Origin: Ampelocalamus luodianensis
Lineage: Eukaryota > Streptophyta > Magnoliopsida > Poales > Poaceae
Reading direction: 5' to 3'
Length of the DNA: 64,000 bases
Assembly (NCBI GenBank): GCA_036346255.1
Contig: CM070633.1
Coordinates: 6,510,001 to 6,574,000 of the forward strand
Position 1 is the first letter of the stretch, and the number at the start of each line of letters is the position of its first letter. The translations under genes were made by a program, and so were the position numbers. Below, one piece after another: positions 12,203-22,436 of the stretch. Under the pieces are notes generated by a model, which worked only from the letters and a program-made list of their open reading frames with translations, had not been told where the DNA came from and searched no databases.

Positions 12203-13165
12203 TGATGGAGACGGGGTGCCCGATCTTTCGATGAGATTGATAACTATCGATTTTGGGTGGAGGTGACTCTCGCGATCCGACTACAACCGTACGACGACGC
12301 TTGCGCCTTAGCAATCGTTGAACCAACTCCGAGACGTTATTGACCGTGATGGAAGTGCGATCAACCTGAACACGAGGTTCAATTCATGCGAGCAATCGAA
12401 GAACTAGCAAGAATAAGATGTATGCAATCTGATATTGCGAATAAAATTGTAGTATAGATGGTATTGAAAACAAAAGTGGGATCCCTGAAGAACAGAAGTT
12501 TGCACAATGGCTAAACCTAAATTCAACGAAATCCGAGTTCTAGCCAGGGGGACGGCGGCTCCTATATGGGAAGACGACCAGGGTGGCGGCCAGGAAGTGG
12601 GCGACGCCCTAGGGTTACAAGGCCCATGGGCCCAAGAGGAGGTGGCGCAGCACCCTTTTTGACTCGGTAAAAAAAACAGACATGGATTGTTTTGTTTATT
12701 GTGGTCAGCTCGGTTGGAATTTGAAGCTGAGGTTGGATCCATTGGAAAGTAGACTTGATAAGCTTTCAATGAAGTCCAAGAACATCCCAAACGGAGTTCG
12801 TATGAAGAAGTTACGACCGTTTGAACTTAGTGCTGTCGCAGCAGTCCGAACTCGAATTCAGAACGAGCCCAACTCGAACTCTTGCTTGGCTCGGACCCAA
12901 AGTGACGTGATGTCCTCCATTATGCCTCCTATGCTTGTCCATGACTCCATATACCTCTCCTTGGTCCTTTCCCATGTTCCTAAGCACAATTAAATCACTT
13001 GCATTAGGTAGCGATCTATTCTCAGTAATATATAACCCTATGAACGAATTCACCTGGTGATTAAGTTGGCGAGCACGAGCTCGAGTAATTGGTTCTTGTA
13101 ATATTGGTTGTGGATCAGCTGTGTGTGTAGGCGCGGTTGTATCCAAATTAGGGATGTCCTCATCA
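12203..13165 (-). repeat. 5' LTR of the gypsy element
   Basis: 963 bp, partner of 5241-6229. The sense start TGATGAGGACATCC lies at its right end, followed outside by the target duplication GTAAG. Confidence 0.93.
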
Positions 13166-13170
13166 GTAAG

Positions 13171-14230
13171 GCTAGGACTCATCGAAGCTGACATCCCGAG
13201 AGATCCTCACCCAACGAGCAATAGGGTCGTAGCAGCCATAACCCTTATGCTCAAGACTGTAGCCAAGAAAAACACACTCAACTAACTGAGCAGTCAGTTT
13301 GGTGCGCTTACGAGGTGGAAGAAGGACAAAGTAGACACAGCTGAAACAACAAAGGTGACTGTACTCTGGAGTGGACATAGCCTCAGCCCAGAAGTGAGGT
13401 GGAACAGAAGAGGCAAGCATGAAAGTGTATGCTGTGTTAAGAAAGTGACGATGCTTACGCTTAGAGATACTATTCTGAGCATGAGCACCAGGACAAGAGT
13501 ACATGGGAAGAGTACTATGCTCAACGAGAAAACAATGCAAAACAGCAGATAGGTATTTACCAGCAGAATCAGCATGAAACACATGAATGGCCCAATCAAA
13601 CTAAGTGCAAACCATGTGGCAAACATCTGGTAAATAGAGAGAACCTGATTGCGAGAGTACATGAAGTAGATCCAAGTATGACGAGAATAACCATCAATAA
13701 AGATTACATAGTATCGATAAACCCTGCTCAAAATGAAGGGAGCTAGATCCCAAACATCGGAGTGAATAAGATAAAAAAGACAAGCAGAAACATAATCATT
13801 ATAGGGATAGGGGAGCTCCAGCTGCTTGCCAAGCTTGCAACCCATACAATGTAAAGAGGTGTCACCATAAACAAACCCAAGAATACCAGGACCTACTTGT
13901 GACGACATACGCAATCCAAAGAGATGACCCAAACGATGGTGCCACTGAGCGAATGAAGCAGTAGAAGCAGCAGCAAAAACAGAGTCAGTGGTAGTGGCTT
14001 ACTGGCTGGTGGAGATAGCGGAAGGATGATGCAACCAGTTGAGCTCCCAAAGACATTGCAAATCACGGCGCTGATGACCAGTACCAAGCAGAGTCCTCTT
14101 GCGGTGGTCCTGGACACAACAAGAGTCGAACTCAAGAACAACCCAACAGTCATGATCGGTGATCTGATCGACTGACATAAACTGCATAGTAAGCTTGAGA
14201 ACATGAGAGACTATAGAAATATGAAAGGAA
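13171..14230 (-). pseudogene. copia integrase, decayed
   Basis: Read leftward. A GAG-pre-integrase remnant LHCMGCKLGKQLELPYP lies near 13840, then DVWDLAPF with the first catalytic Asp, and FIDGYSRHTWIYF. The second Asp is kept in [10 protein letters not shown]. The third catalytic position is changed: the block normally reading QNG..ERKHR appears as [11 protein letters not shown], with Lys for the Glu. Downstream FWAEAMST and [20 protein letters not shown] complete the domain. Frames change at about 13580. It runs straight into the gypsy target duplication at 13170; RT resumes at 5235. Confidence 0.8.
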
Positions 14231-14339
14231 GAAGTGGAAAGGATGCCTCATCCTCTAATAGGAAGAGAGGTACCATCTGCAGTCTAAACGATGGAAGAAA
14301 GAGCTGTGAGACACATAACTAATGTGAGTAGAATCCTGT

Positions 14340-15784
14340 GAGACACATAACTAATGTGAGTAGAATCTGGTGTCATGTGAAAAGAAGCACCAAAGTCCAA
14401 GATCCACGGATACAAGATACTAGACGAGGGAGGTGGCGGAGGAAGACTGATGAGAAGCAAGAGCTAGACAAGCAAATCTCGAAGAGTCTGAGGACGAGCC
14501 GACATTGATGTGCTGGAGCAGGGAGAGGAGCTGCTGCATGGCATCACCAGAGGAGCTTTGGCGAGAGTTGCCAGCTCCTGAGTGGGAAGAACCGTCAGAT
14601 CCCTTATGTGGACGTCTGCCGGTGGTAGCCATCAGTGGAGACCCAACACAGCGGCGACCACAAAGCAACTCGGTGGCTGCAGCTAGCTCAGGAGCTGGGC
14701 AGCCTCGATCTGTGCAGGGTGGAGCAGAGGCGACATCAGGAGAGGGAGTTCGTAGTAGGAGCTTGGGGCAGGGGTGGTGGCGGCAGGCCGAGTTAGGGGG
14801 TGGCGACAATGGCGCTTGCCAAGAACAAGGGCGGCGGGAGGAGCTCGGGCACTGTGCAGCAGAAGCAGCGACTCCACGCAAAAGCCCATCTCGATAGGTG
14901 ACTAGAGGAGGCTGGGACTCAAGGATGGAGAGCACCTCCACTGGGTCATCAATGCCTGGAGCTACTTCTCTAGCTTTGCAACCCTCTTAGCGAGCTAGTC
15001 AGCGTGCTCCTTGGCGGCGCGGGAGACGGAGCGCTCAGAGAGAAGGTGCACGCAGAGGAAGTCGATGGTCATGGTTAGCGGTAGCCCGAGGCAGGGCGGC
15101 GGCAGCCCGAGGCCGGATGTAGGGGCGGCTGCTTGAGGCAGGGGCTCGAAAGGAGGAGAGGCCGGAGGGGGTTGGCCTACTCGTCCATGTCATTAGAGCC
15201 AGCCCTAGGCCACTCCTCCAGGCTGCGGCAAGTGATGGCGAGCGGCTATAGTGGGTCAGCAGGGTTGGTGAAGGGACACGGTGGGGAGAGGACTCCATAG
15301 TAGGGGAGGCTTGGGGCAGCTCGGGCGGTGAGCTGAGGCGAGCTCGGGCATTCGGGGGCGAGGTCGGACGGCGATGGCTCAAGGGTGATGGCTCGAGCGC
15401 AACTCTGGAGTAGAGGAGGCTCGGGAGTGGCAGTGCTCGGTGCAGGGGTGGCGGATCTAGGGCGGCGGCGGTGGATTCGTGCTTGAGTAGAGGAGCTCAA
15501 GGGCCGGTGCAAGTAGAGGAGAGCGGATCCAGGGTGGCAGCGCTGGGTCTGGGGCAGCGGCAACGGATCTGGGCCCGAGCTGGGAAGCTCTAGGCTTGGG
15601 GGACGTCTTGAGCAGAGGAGCTCGGTGTAGGCGTGAACAGAGGAGCTCAATGCTCGGGGGTGGCAGGGAGACAGAGGAGGATAAGAGGAAGGCGGAGGCG
15701 CTCAGGCGGCGGCGGCCGAAGGACGATGGCAATGGCTTGAGGCTGGCGGCATAGCTATCTCTCTCTCACACAAACCCTAACCCT
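14340..15784 (-). pseudogene. copia gag and protease remnants
   Basis: The protease active-site block is visible at about 14364-14412 as WILDFGASFHMTPDST, where DSGA is normal, so the catalytic Ser is replaced by Phe. Just left of it is a 32-bp tandem duplication (14304-14335 and 14336-14367). From 14420 to about 15740 the sequence is GC-rich and low in complexity. It sits in the gag position but gives only Ala/Pro/Ser-rich frames, so I assign gag by position rather than by motif. It ends at the primer-binding site (15785-15796). Confidence 0.5.
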
Positions 15785-15906
15785 AGCTCTGATACTATGT
15801 TGAAATGAACCCTTGATATATTCCATTGGGTCAAAGACCAAAATATACATATTATAAGTGTAGGTAAATATGCAAAGAACACCATATACAAGAGACATAT
15901 CTAATA
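15785..15906 (-). repeat. 5' LTR and primer-binding site of the short-LTR copia element
   Basis: GCTCTGATACT at 15786-15796 is the complement of a tRNA-Met primer-binding site (AGTATCAGAGC, one or two bases off consensus). The LTR itself is 15798-15906, 109 bp, a partner of 3291-3401. Its terminal TG (sense) has become TA. Confidence 0.82.
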
Positions 15907-16002
15907 GTCGTAATGATCTATGATCTGTTACTCGTATGGCTTTCTGGTTTATGTGGTAGAAATTTTTATATTGTGCTAGTGTAGTCTACCCGTATCCCAA
16001 TA
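15907..16002 (+). mobile_element. Solo copia-type LTR, right part
   Basis: The 96 bp that finish the LTR begun near 2041: GTCGTAATGATCTATGATC through GTAGTCTACCCGTATCCCAATA. The terminal CA appears as TA. The next five bases, ATATA, are the target-duplication copy. Confidence 0.6.
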
Positions 16003-16215
16003 ATATATTGCTGAACTTATTGATAAGGAATCAGGACCGTGGGATACTAGTTTGGTCCAACAAACTTTATGCTCCAAGGATGTGGCTGTCATCTTATCTA
16101 TTCCCCTCCAGGAACAAATTGAGGACTTTGTTGCTTGGCATTGTGATCCAAATGGAATTTTCACAGTTAAATCAGCGTACAAATTGATGAAGGCCAGAAT
16201 ACAGCTTCCAACGTA
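16003..16215 (+). pseudogene. LINE ORF2 C-terminal fragment, second part
   Basis: The plus frame reads AELIDKESGPWDTSLV, then ILSIPLQEQIEDFVAWHCD and GIFTVKSAYKLMKAR, ending at TAA (16213-16215). This is the continuation of 1841-2040 and leads toward the terminal zinc-binding segment of plant L1-like ORF2. The block DFVAWH..GIFTVKSAYKL is diagnostic. The expected downstream W..IW.L.VP block is not seen, so the LINE ends or is truncated here. Confidence 0.8.
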
Positions 16216-17060
16216 ACGTAGCATTTAGGGTTTTAGGGGCCAGCGATCTCTTCCACTTTAAGAAAGAGAATATATGTGGAGTGATCGAAGTATTGCATCC
16301 GCCAGACTTGCGTTTAGAATTCGGCTCAACTGAGTAGATGCTTGTGCAGTGAGTTATTCCACGAAACAACTGTTGCTTCCGTCGTCCTTAGATAATTGCA
16401 ATTGCAACCGCAAAATATACTAAGTGGAATTTGAAGGAACACTAGTGCCATTTTGTAAAAGAGGCGGGCACAAAACTTGCAATCCGCTGGTTCGGCTGAG
16501 GCGTCGATGTAATTCCAAAAACTAGGGGGGCTTTTTCGCAAAATCAACGACATGGATTCACCCTGAGCTCACCATTCCCTGCATCTTTAGATAAGAAAGA
16601 GATGTACTCATGTGTTCCATTTGGCGCAAAAGTTATATTGTCAAACTTCCTATGTTCATTTTTACCTGACATCTTATCTCTCTGACTAGATAATCAGGGT
16701 TCGATTTTCACCTTATAGATTTGATAGGTTACTTACATGGATTTTCTACTATGAATTTCTAGAATTTGAAACAACGACCTATGGATTATGGTTTTTAAGA
16801 CAACTTCACTAGCCAACTTTTTCGTGCCTTCTAAAAAAGAACTTGAATGTTTATTTGCAATATGAAAGTTGAGATGCATAATGACATAATATAGTGCTAT
16901 TACACATGATGGACTGCGAAGGATCCGAACTCAGCAAACCCTTTATCAAGGATTTTTCTCAGTCCGAGTGCTCGCTACTAGTCAAAACTCAAAATCGTTG
17001 GAAGTTCAAAAAAAAAGTCATTAGGAGTGGTGGAAGATAAATAAAATTTGAAGGGATACA
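16216..17060. other. Unassigned intergenic sequence
   Basis: AT-rich sequence without a recognisable gene or repeat structure. The few short ORFs have no family resemblance and no coding bias that I can see. Confidence 0.5.
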
Positions 17061-17069
17061 AAAATTTAA

Positions 17070-17227
17070 GGGGTTATTCCTATATGCCACTGAATAACTT
17101 CGTTTATTTCTTATATGCCGCCGATGTTTCATTGTCATGTGGGTCTGAGGGGTCCACATATCAGTCTCACAATGAGTAGCATATAAAAAAACATATAATT
17201 TGTCAGTAGCGTATAGGGAATTAATCC
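17070..17227. mobile_element. Small Mutator-type MITE
   Basis: 158 bp with inverted ends (GGGGTTATTCC...TATATGCCACTGA on the left; the complement of the right end reads GGATTAATTCCCTATACGC). Nine bases are duplicated on both sides: AAAATTTAA at 17061-17069 and 17228-17236. A 9-bp duplication is typical of Mutator-like elements. No coding capacity. Confidence 0.7.
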
Positions 17228-17822
17228 AAAATTTAAAGAAATTAATCCCTCATAAATGTGTAATCACGTACCACTGGAACTAATACTAGTAATACAATTT
17301 AATATATCACTAGTGTGATTGCCCATCTAATTGTTTCACTCCGAACTAACTCACGTGCCACAAAATAACAACAGGCCACTCAATCAAGCAGTGAACTTTT
17401 ATACGGATCAGCCTGTACAGCCTCCCATCAGGCCTCCCATCTAATTATTGGAACCATCATCATTGAGCAACCTATTTTATTGGGCGCTTGCTGATCTTTT
17501 TCACGGTTGAAAATTTTAAACGCCAGTGTTGCTTTCCATACATCACGCCTTACAATTTGGGCGAGGAAACGAGAATTTGATTTAGTGTGACACGACAAAC
17601 TACGTGGCCTGAAATTTTCCTAACTTATGTAGTGTTGTTCAAACTTTGATCGATGAAGTTTACAATGCCGGGTCAAATCTATATAGGTCATCCACTCTTT
17701 TTAATATTAAAATCGATAGTTGTTGCGTTGGAAACATACTGGAAGTTTCGAGATAGCCCATCTCAATTGTTGTTGCATTTCGGTGGGCCCATGCTTGGGT
17801 GAAGAAAGAACTCAAAAGAGTC

Positions 17823-19236
17823 CACTGCTAAAAAAAAATACTAATACTGGACGCCTCTATATTACATGTAATCACAGACGGTTTTGGTTTAGAGACTGTT
17901 TGTGTTACTAGCTGCGCTAAAAAACGTCTGTGAAGAGATAATATCACAGACTGTTCATATTGAAAACCATTTGTGAAGTATCACAGACGGTTCTTAACAC
18001 GAACCGTCTGTGATAATTGAAAACCGTTTGTGAACTATCACAGACGGTTCTTAATACGAATCGTCTGTGATAAGTATAATATCACAGACGGTTTGTATTA
18101 AAAACCGTCAGTGACGTAGAATTTTCTTTACTCTGTGATTTTACCATGGCTCGAAGAGTAAGGAAATTTTACGCCATAATAAAATCACAGAGTAAGGTAA
18201 AATCAGGAGATACTTATCACAAACGGTTTTTAATATGAACCGTCTGTGATACGGTTTTCTATTTGAAACCGTCTGTGATTCGCGAAAATTTTTGAATACT
18301 TGCGCGGGAGGCGAATTGTTTGGGCGCTGTCCTTATATATTATACCCACCCCCATTTTGTCTTCCATCAGTCTCTCCCTCTCCTCTCCCCTCCCCACGTT
18401 GAGCTCTGACGACCACCCTCGATTCCCCGTCACGGTTCAGCGAGGAGATACAGCCGACGAGGAGGAGGAGGAGGAATGCGGAGGAGCTCCTTGTTTGCCG
18501 CAGGAGGTAGACTGCCAGAAGGTACGTGTATATCATCAAAACATTCATAATTTATTGATTGTTTGTTATAAAAAAAAATGAACTTAATTTTGTGTTACCT
18601 AAGATCGAAGCGTCGTCGGAGGTTTTCAGTCGTCTCTCATTATCGGCGAGCTTGAGTCGAACTCGGATGACATGCAAGAACTTCTTGTGATATGCTGGTG
18701 AGGTACAGAGAGAAGTGCACATATGGTTTCTAGTTAGTTTAACTTTGTAACTTTATTCTTTTTTTCCCATTCGGAGGGGACGTTGTGAAACCTTTTGGTT
18801 TCCCTTTCCTATAATGTGTTTGTCATCAGAATTTTAATTAGATTTCAGTTGTCTTGCTAGATGTTGCATATGAAAACTATTGTCCAGCAATTAATTGGTT
18901 TGGCTCAAAATCTTTTTTTTTTGCAATATAAAAAACTATCACAAACAGTTCTGAACAAGAACCGTCTGTGATAATTACTCATCACAGACGGTTCTTGTTC
19001 AGAACCGTATGTGAAAATAGACTATCATAGATGGTTCTGAACAAGAACCGTCTGTGATGAGTAATTATCACAGACGGTTCTTGTTCAAAACTATATATGA
19101 TAGCTTTTTTCACAGACGGTTTGAAAAACCATCTCTGACGACTCATGTCATCACTGACCCATAGACTCAGACGGCTCATGAAATCGTCTGTGATGATGTT
19201 TTTGAACCGTCTGTGAAGACATTTTCTGTAGTAGTG
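17823..19236. mobile_element. Non-autonomous CACTA (En/Spm) transposon
   Basis: 1414 bp. The right end reads TTTTCTGTAGTAGTG, the complement of CACTACTACAGAAAA. The left end is a diverged CACTGCTAAAAA. A perfect 3-bp target duplication GTC flanks it (17820-17822 and 19237-19239), as CACTA elements make. Both subterminal parts carry many copies of TCACAGACGGTT in either orientation (about 17872-18110, 18215-18285, 18940-19215), the expected transposase-binding arrays. A 60-bp hairpin lies at about 18130-18195. The middle (about 18290-18800) looks like a captured promoter and leader: a TATA run, a CT-rich leader, and a (GGA)n stretch. No transposase gene. Confidence 0.85.
18334..18343 (+). promoter_or_regulatory. 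TATA-like box inside the CACTA element
   Basis: TATATATTATA-type run followed by a CT-rich leader (18360-18410) and an ATG-less stretch. A splice-donor-like AAGGTACGTG occurs at about 18520. It may be the start of a captured gene; no protein family recognised. Confidence 0.3.
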
Positions 19237-19264
19237 GTCGTCTTCTTTTATTTTAGAAAAATCA

Positions 19265-19500
19265 TAATATGCCACTTAATATCCTCCAAAAGACCCATGA
19301 GATTTTCAAAATCACATCCAGATCCTCCACGTAAGTATTTTTTCGAAAGTCCCGCTGTTTCAGAAATCACGTTGAGGTCCTCCACATTGTTTTTTTTGCG
19401 AAAACCCCTTGTGGTTTTCGAAATAACGTTAAGATCTCGCTCTATTTTTGCAAAAAGCCCCCTATAATTTTTAGAATTGTGTTGAGGTCTCTCAATCCAC
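19265..19500. repeat. Degenerate tandem repeat, about 55-bp unit, four copies
   Basis: Successive units open with AGATCCTCCAC, AGGTCCTCCAC, AGATCTCGCTC and AGGTCTCTCAA. Each continues with a T-run, then GCGAAAACCCC-like and TTTTCGAAATAACGTT-like blocks. The units have diverged strongly. No coding function. Confidence 0.55.
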
Positions 19501-20873
19501 TCTACAGGCGCATCATAGAGCTCTTATCATCCTAGTCAATATCTAAACTCAAAAGGATCCCTAGTTACTAGTTAGAGATCAAAATTCCAAGATAGTCCCT
19601 CATTTAGGAAAATACATGCAGCTTTTCATACTTCTATGGAAATTGACATACAGACATACATACATAGAAGGTTCTTTTTCATTAAAGAAAGTCTAGTTAG
19701 CTTCATTACTGCATTGAACCTGCTTGGTATCAACATGACTGCATGATCATTACTTCTGTGTGAGCAAAAGCTAGGGTGGTTTTCTCATCCTCCGTTGGTA
19801 CTTGGTGGATGCTATTCGAACAATGGGTTTTTACTCCCCATGACTGGCGCAAGCCAGGGCTCCCCCAATCCCGCCATAAGTTTTTTTACTCCCCATGAAC
19901 TCTAAAATGACATCAAGCATGCATACTACTCCTTCCAAGGTGTATGTGTTTAAAACTCGAAGCATATATACGACATCTTTTAAGAATGTGCATTGAATTT
20001 CTTATTTAGTTTATGGCTTAAAAAAGTAGTTGTATTTGTTCAGCTCCTCCCTATATCTATATCCAAGCTTCGCCACTGATTGGATTGAACAACCACAATG
20101 CTTGATGCTTGCCATGTGGGGACACCTCCACCATATCCCCTCCCTCCTCAATTCCTATCCCGATTGCACCCAGACCGTCGCCCTCCATGCATCAACATCA
20201 CACGTCTGTCACCCTACATCGCGTCGCCTCATCCTACCACCTCGTCAGTGTACCCCACCCCTACCGTCACCATCCCTACCGTCGGTCTTCTTCTTCGTCT
20301 CCATCTCCTTCTCATCGTTGACCACCCCCACCATCTCTAGTAGCTCACCACCACCAGATCCACCGCCCCTCAATCCCTAACTTGCCACTTGTGGTTGTGG
20401 ATGTGCCCTGCTTACCCCGCCGTCGGTCTCCATTCCCACGACCGGTGGCGCCACTACCTCCTCGCGGCACTGCCACCACCGCCACCCACCCGAAATCTAT
20501 GTTTGGGGGTCCAGGTGAACCCCATCCCTAACTCCAGTGAAGCCCAATCCTAACCTCGTTAGAGAAAAAGATGAACTCACTAGAGGTGAAGAAGAAGAAG
20601 ACGTTGCTCTGAGCACGAATCGTAATGTGGATCCGTCAGAAATTTGGATGATTTTTTTTAATATATTTCATCCTGGTAATGTTTAGCAAAATCCTTAAAA
20701 AAGTGAAGACATGTTGCAAAAAGTGGCGAGGGATTAAGTTGTGTACACCTTCTCTAAAAAAAAACTATGTACACATGCACAGCGTAGCAACGTTGACCTC
20801 TAGAAGACAGAAATATAACACTTGCATTACATAAAAAAAACCACTTGCAGGAAAATTGAAAGGGATAATTCAT
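19501..20873. other. Unassigned intergenic sequence
   Basis: Mostly AT-rich. A CCA/CCT-rich stretch at about 20040-20560 can be read as Pro/Ser-rich frames on the plus strand, but these are low in complexity, overlap each other in several frames and match no family I know. I do not call a gene. Confidence 0.5.
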
Positions 20874-21620
20874 ACTATACCACTTTAAATGTTGGTATAG
20901 CTTGGGATACCACTCCAAATAATTTTTTTTTCAAACTATACCACTCTAAAAACTTTATGATTCACACAATGCCATTACCACTCATTTCCTCCCTTTTAAC
21001 TAATTTTGCAGCTTTAGATCTGTGGGAAAATGATGCTTTCGCGCCCCGATCGGACCAGACTGCACATGGGTGCGGTCCGACCCCACCATCCCCCTAATTT
21101 TGTGAATGAGAAGTTGTTTTTCGTAGGAGATTCACCTTCTCACATAGGACTTCCGTTGCTCCTCGCTACATGATGAATGAATCCACATTGCTTATAGACT
21201 TCGCCAGTCGATTGGACTGTCCAAAAAACCATCCATCCATCCATCCATTCATCCCCTACTTCTACAGAAAATCTTCACATAAATTCTGCATGCTCCTTCC
21301 TCAACAGAACGAATGTTTTTTTTAATATGTTTTGAGATTTCTTATTTGACTTGTTATTGGTAAAAAGAAAATACAAAGAAAATGCATATGCTATTCAAAT
21401 TACAGATGCTGAATTAAGTTGGGGTGTAGCTAGGTATCAGCTGTTAGAAAAAAAGATCTAACTAGGGGGCAAAACCATCATTTCACAAGGGAAGCTGCAA
21501 TATGAGTTAAGAAGGGCGGAAATGAGAGGTAATATCATTGTGTGAATCAAGTAGTCTTTAGAGTGATATAGTTTGAAGAAATTTCTTTGAAGTAGGAGTC
21601 TTTAGAGTGATATAGTCTTT
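20874..21620. mobile_element. Foldback or MULE-like element with about 150-bp inverted arms
   Basis: The left arm (about 20874-21030) and the reverse complement of the right arm (about 21485-21620) align through TTTCAAACTATACCACTCTAA, GATTCACACAATG, ACCACTCATTTCC and TTGCAGCTT blocks. The motif TATACCACTCTAA is itself repeated within each arm. The middle (21040-21480) holds a CATC microsatellite (about 21229-21254) and no ORF. I could not identify a target duplication with confidence. Confidence 0.6.
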
Positions 21621-21829
21621 AGAGGTAGCCAGATGTGTCGTGCCGACTGGGTCGACCCGAGGCATGGTACTGTTGGCCCGGCCCAGGCACGGCACGACAC
21701 AGCATGGCCCACATTGTTCACTAGCAGGGCCGACACGGCACGATAGGTCAGGCCGTAATTGGGCCGCGCCCCCGGCACGACGGTCCAGCACAGCACGAGT
21801 CGGCACAACCCATGTGACCCAGCTACGAA

Positions 21830-22355
21830 GAGGCAGAGGGAGGGAGCCCGAGTCGGGAGGAGAGGAGAGGGCGTGGCGGCGCCATCGCGGCGGAAGAAGG
21901 GGCTAGCACAGAGGAGGGAGGAGGCGGCACAAAGAAAGAAGGAAGAGGACGGGGCGGCACTGGCGCGGAGGAAGAAGGGGCCGACGCGGAGGAAGAAGGA
22001 GGGAGGAGGCGGCGCGGAGGAAGAAGGAAGAGAGTGGGGCGGCGCTGGCATAGAGGAAGAAGGAAAAGGGCGAGGCGGCGCCGGTGCGAAGGAAGAAGGG
22101 GCCGGCGCGGAGGAAGAAAGAGGAGGGAGGAGCCGATGTAGAGGAAGGAGGAAGAGGGAGGAGACGGCGCAGTCGATGGTCGGAGCAGAGGGAGTTGAGG
22201 GAGGAGATGGCTGGCGCAGAGGGAGAAGACTAGAAAGGGAGGAGGGGACTGCGCCGCAGCCAAAGCGGAGGGAGGAGGCGACACGGCGCGGGCCGACGCG
22301 GAAGGAGGAGGCCGGGAGGGGCAGCGCTAGCGTGGGGTGGCGTGCGGCCGTGTGA
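21830..22355. repeat. Purine-rich tandem array GGAGGAAGAAGG
   Basis: About 500 bp built from variants of GCGGAGGAAGAAGG with GGGGCGGC spacers. All frames stay open because the array has few stop triplets. The plus strand reads as Arg/Glu/Gly-rich and the minus strand as Pro/Ser/Ala-rich. I treat both as consequences of the repeat and not as genes. Confidence 0.6.
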
Positions 22356-22436
22356 GAGGCGAAGGGGAAGGCAGCGGCAGTGCTAGTGGCCAGTGGTGCA
22401 TGGTCGACTGGCAGGGGAGAAAAGGGTAAGCCCAAG

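Larger units (their letters stand above)
5241..13165 (-). mobile_element. Full-length Ty3/gypsy retrotransposon inserted in the copia element
   Basis: 7925 bp with both LTRs (5241-6229 and 12203-13165), a perfect 5-bp target duplication GTAAG (5236-5240 and 13166-13170), a primer-binding site complementary to initiator tRNA-Met (12183-12200) and a polypurine tract (complement of TCCTCCCTTCT, 6230-6240). Domain order from right to left is leader, gag, zinc knuckle, protease, RT, RNase H, integrase, the Ty3/gypsy order. The LTRs differ by several substitutions and by an indel near 5520/12482, so the insertion is not very recent. Frameshifts break the polyprotein, so it is probably not autonomous. 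Confidence 0.93.
3291..15906 (-). mobile_element. Short-LTR Ty1/copia retrotransposon, interrupted by a gypsy element
   Basis: Two LTR copies of about 110 bp (3291-3401 and 15798-15906) bound a copia coding region on the minus strand. From right to left come the primer-binding site, gag, protease and integrase, then an inserted gypsy element (5241-13165), then reverse transcriptase, RNase H and a purine tract (complement of CCCCTCTT, 3402-3409). Without the gypsy element and its duplicated 5 bp, the copia unit is about 4.7 kb, a normal copia length. The 5-mers flanking it are ATGGT (3286-3290) and GTCGT (15907-15911), so a target duplication is only partly recognisable. The element sits inside the solo LTR that starts near 2041. 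Many stops and frameshifts show it is long dead. Confidence 0.85.

Noticed and set aside
15035..15732. Several overlapping minus-strand frames rich in Pro, Ser and Ala (up to 134 codons).
   Set aside because: GC-rich low-complexity sequence in the gag position of a decayed copia element; frames overlap each other and carry no motif.
17870..18285. Regularly recurring 12-mers that look at first like a CRISPR-type array.
   Set aside because: Copies occur in both orientations with irregular spacing inside a CACTA element; they are subterminal transposase-binding repeats.
20030..20380. 116-codon plus-strand frame starting at an ATG.
   Set aside because: Pro/Ser/Thr-rich, overlapped by two other open frames in a CCA-rich stretch; no family resemblance.
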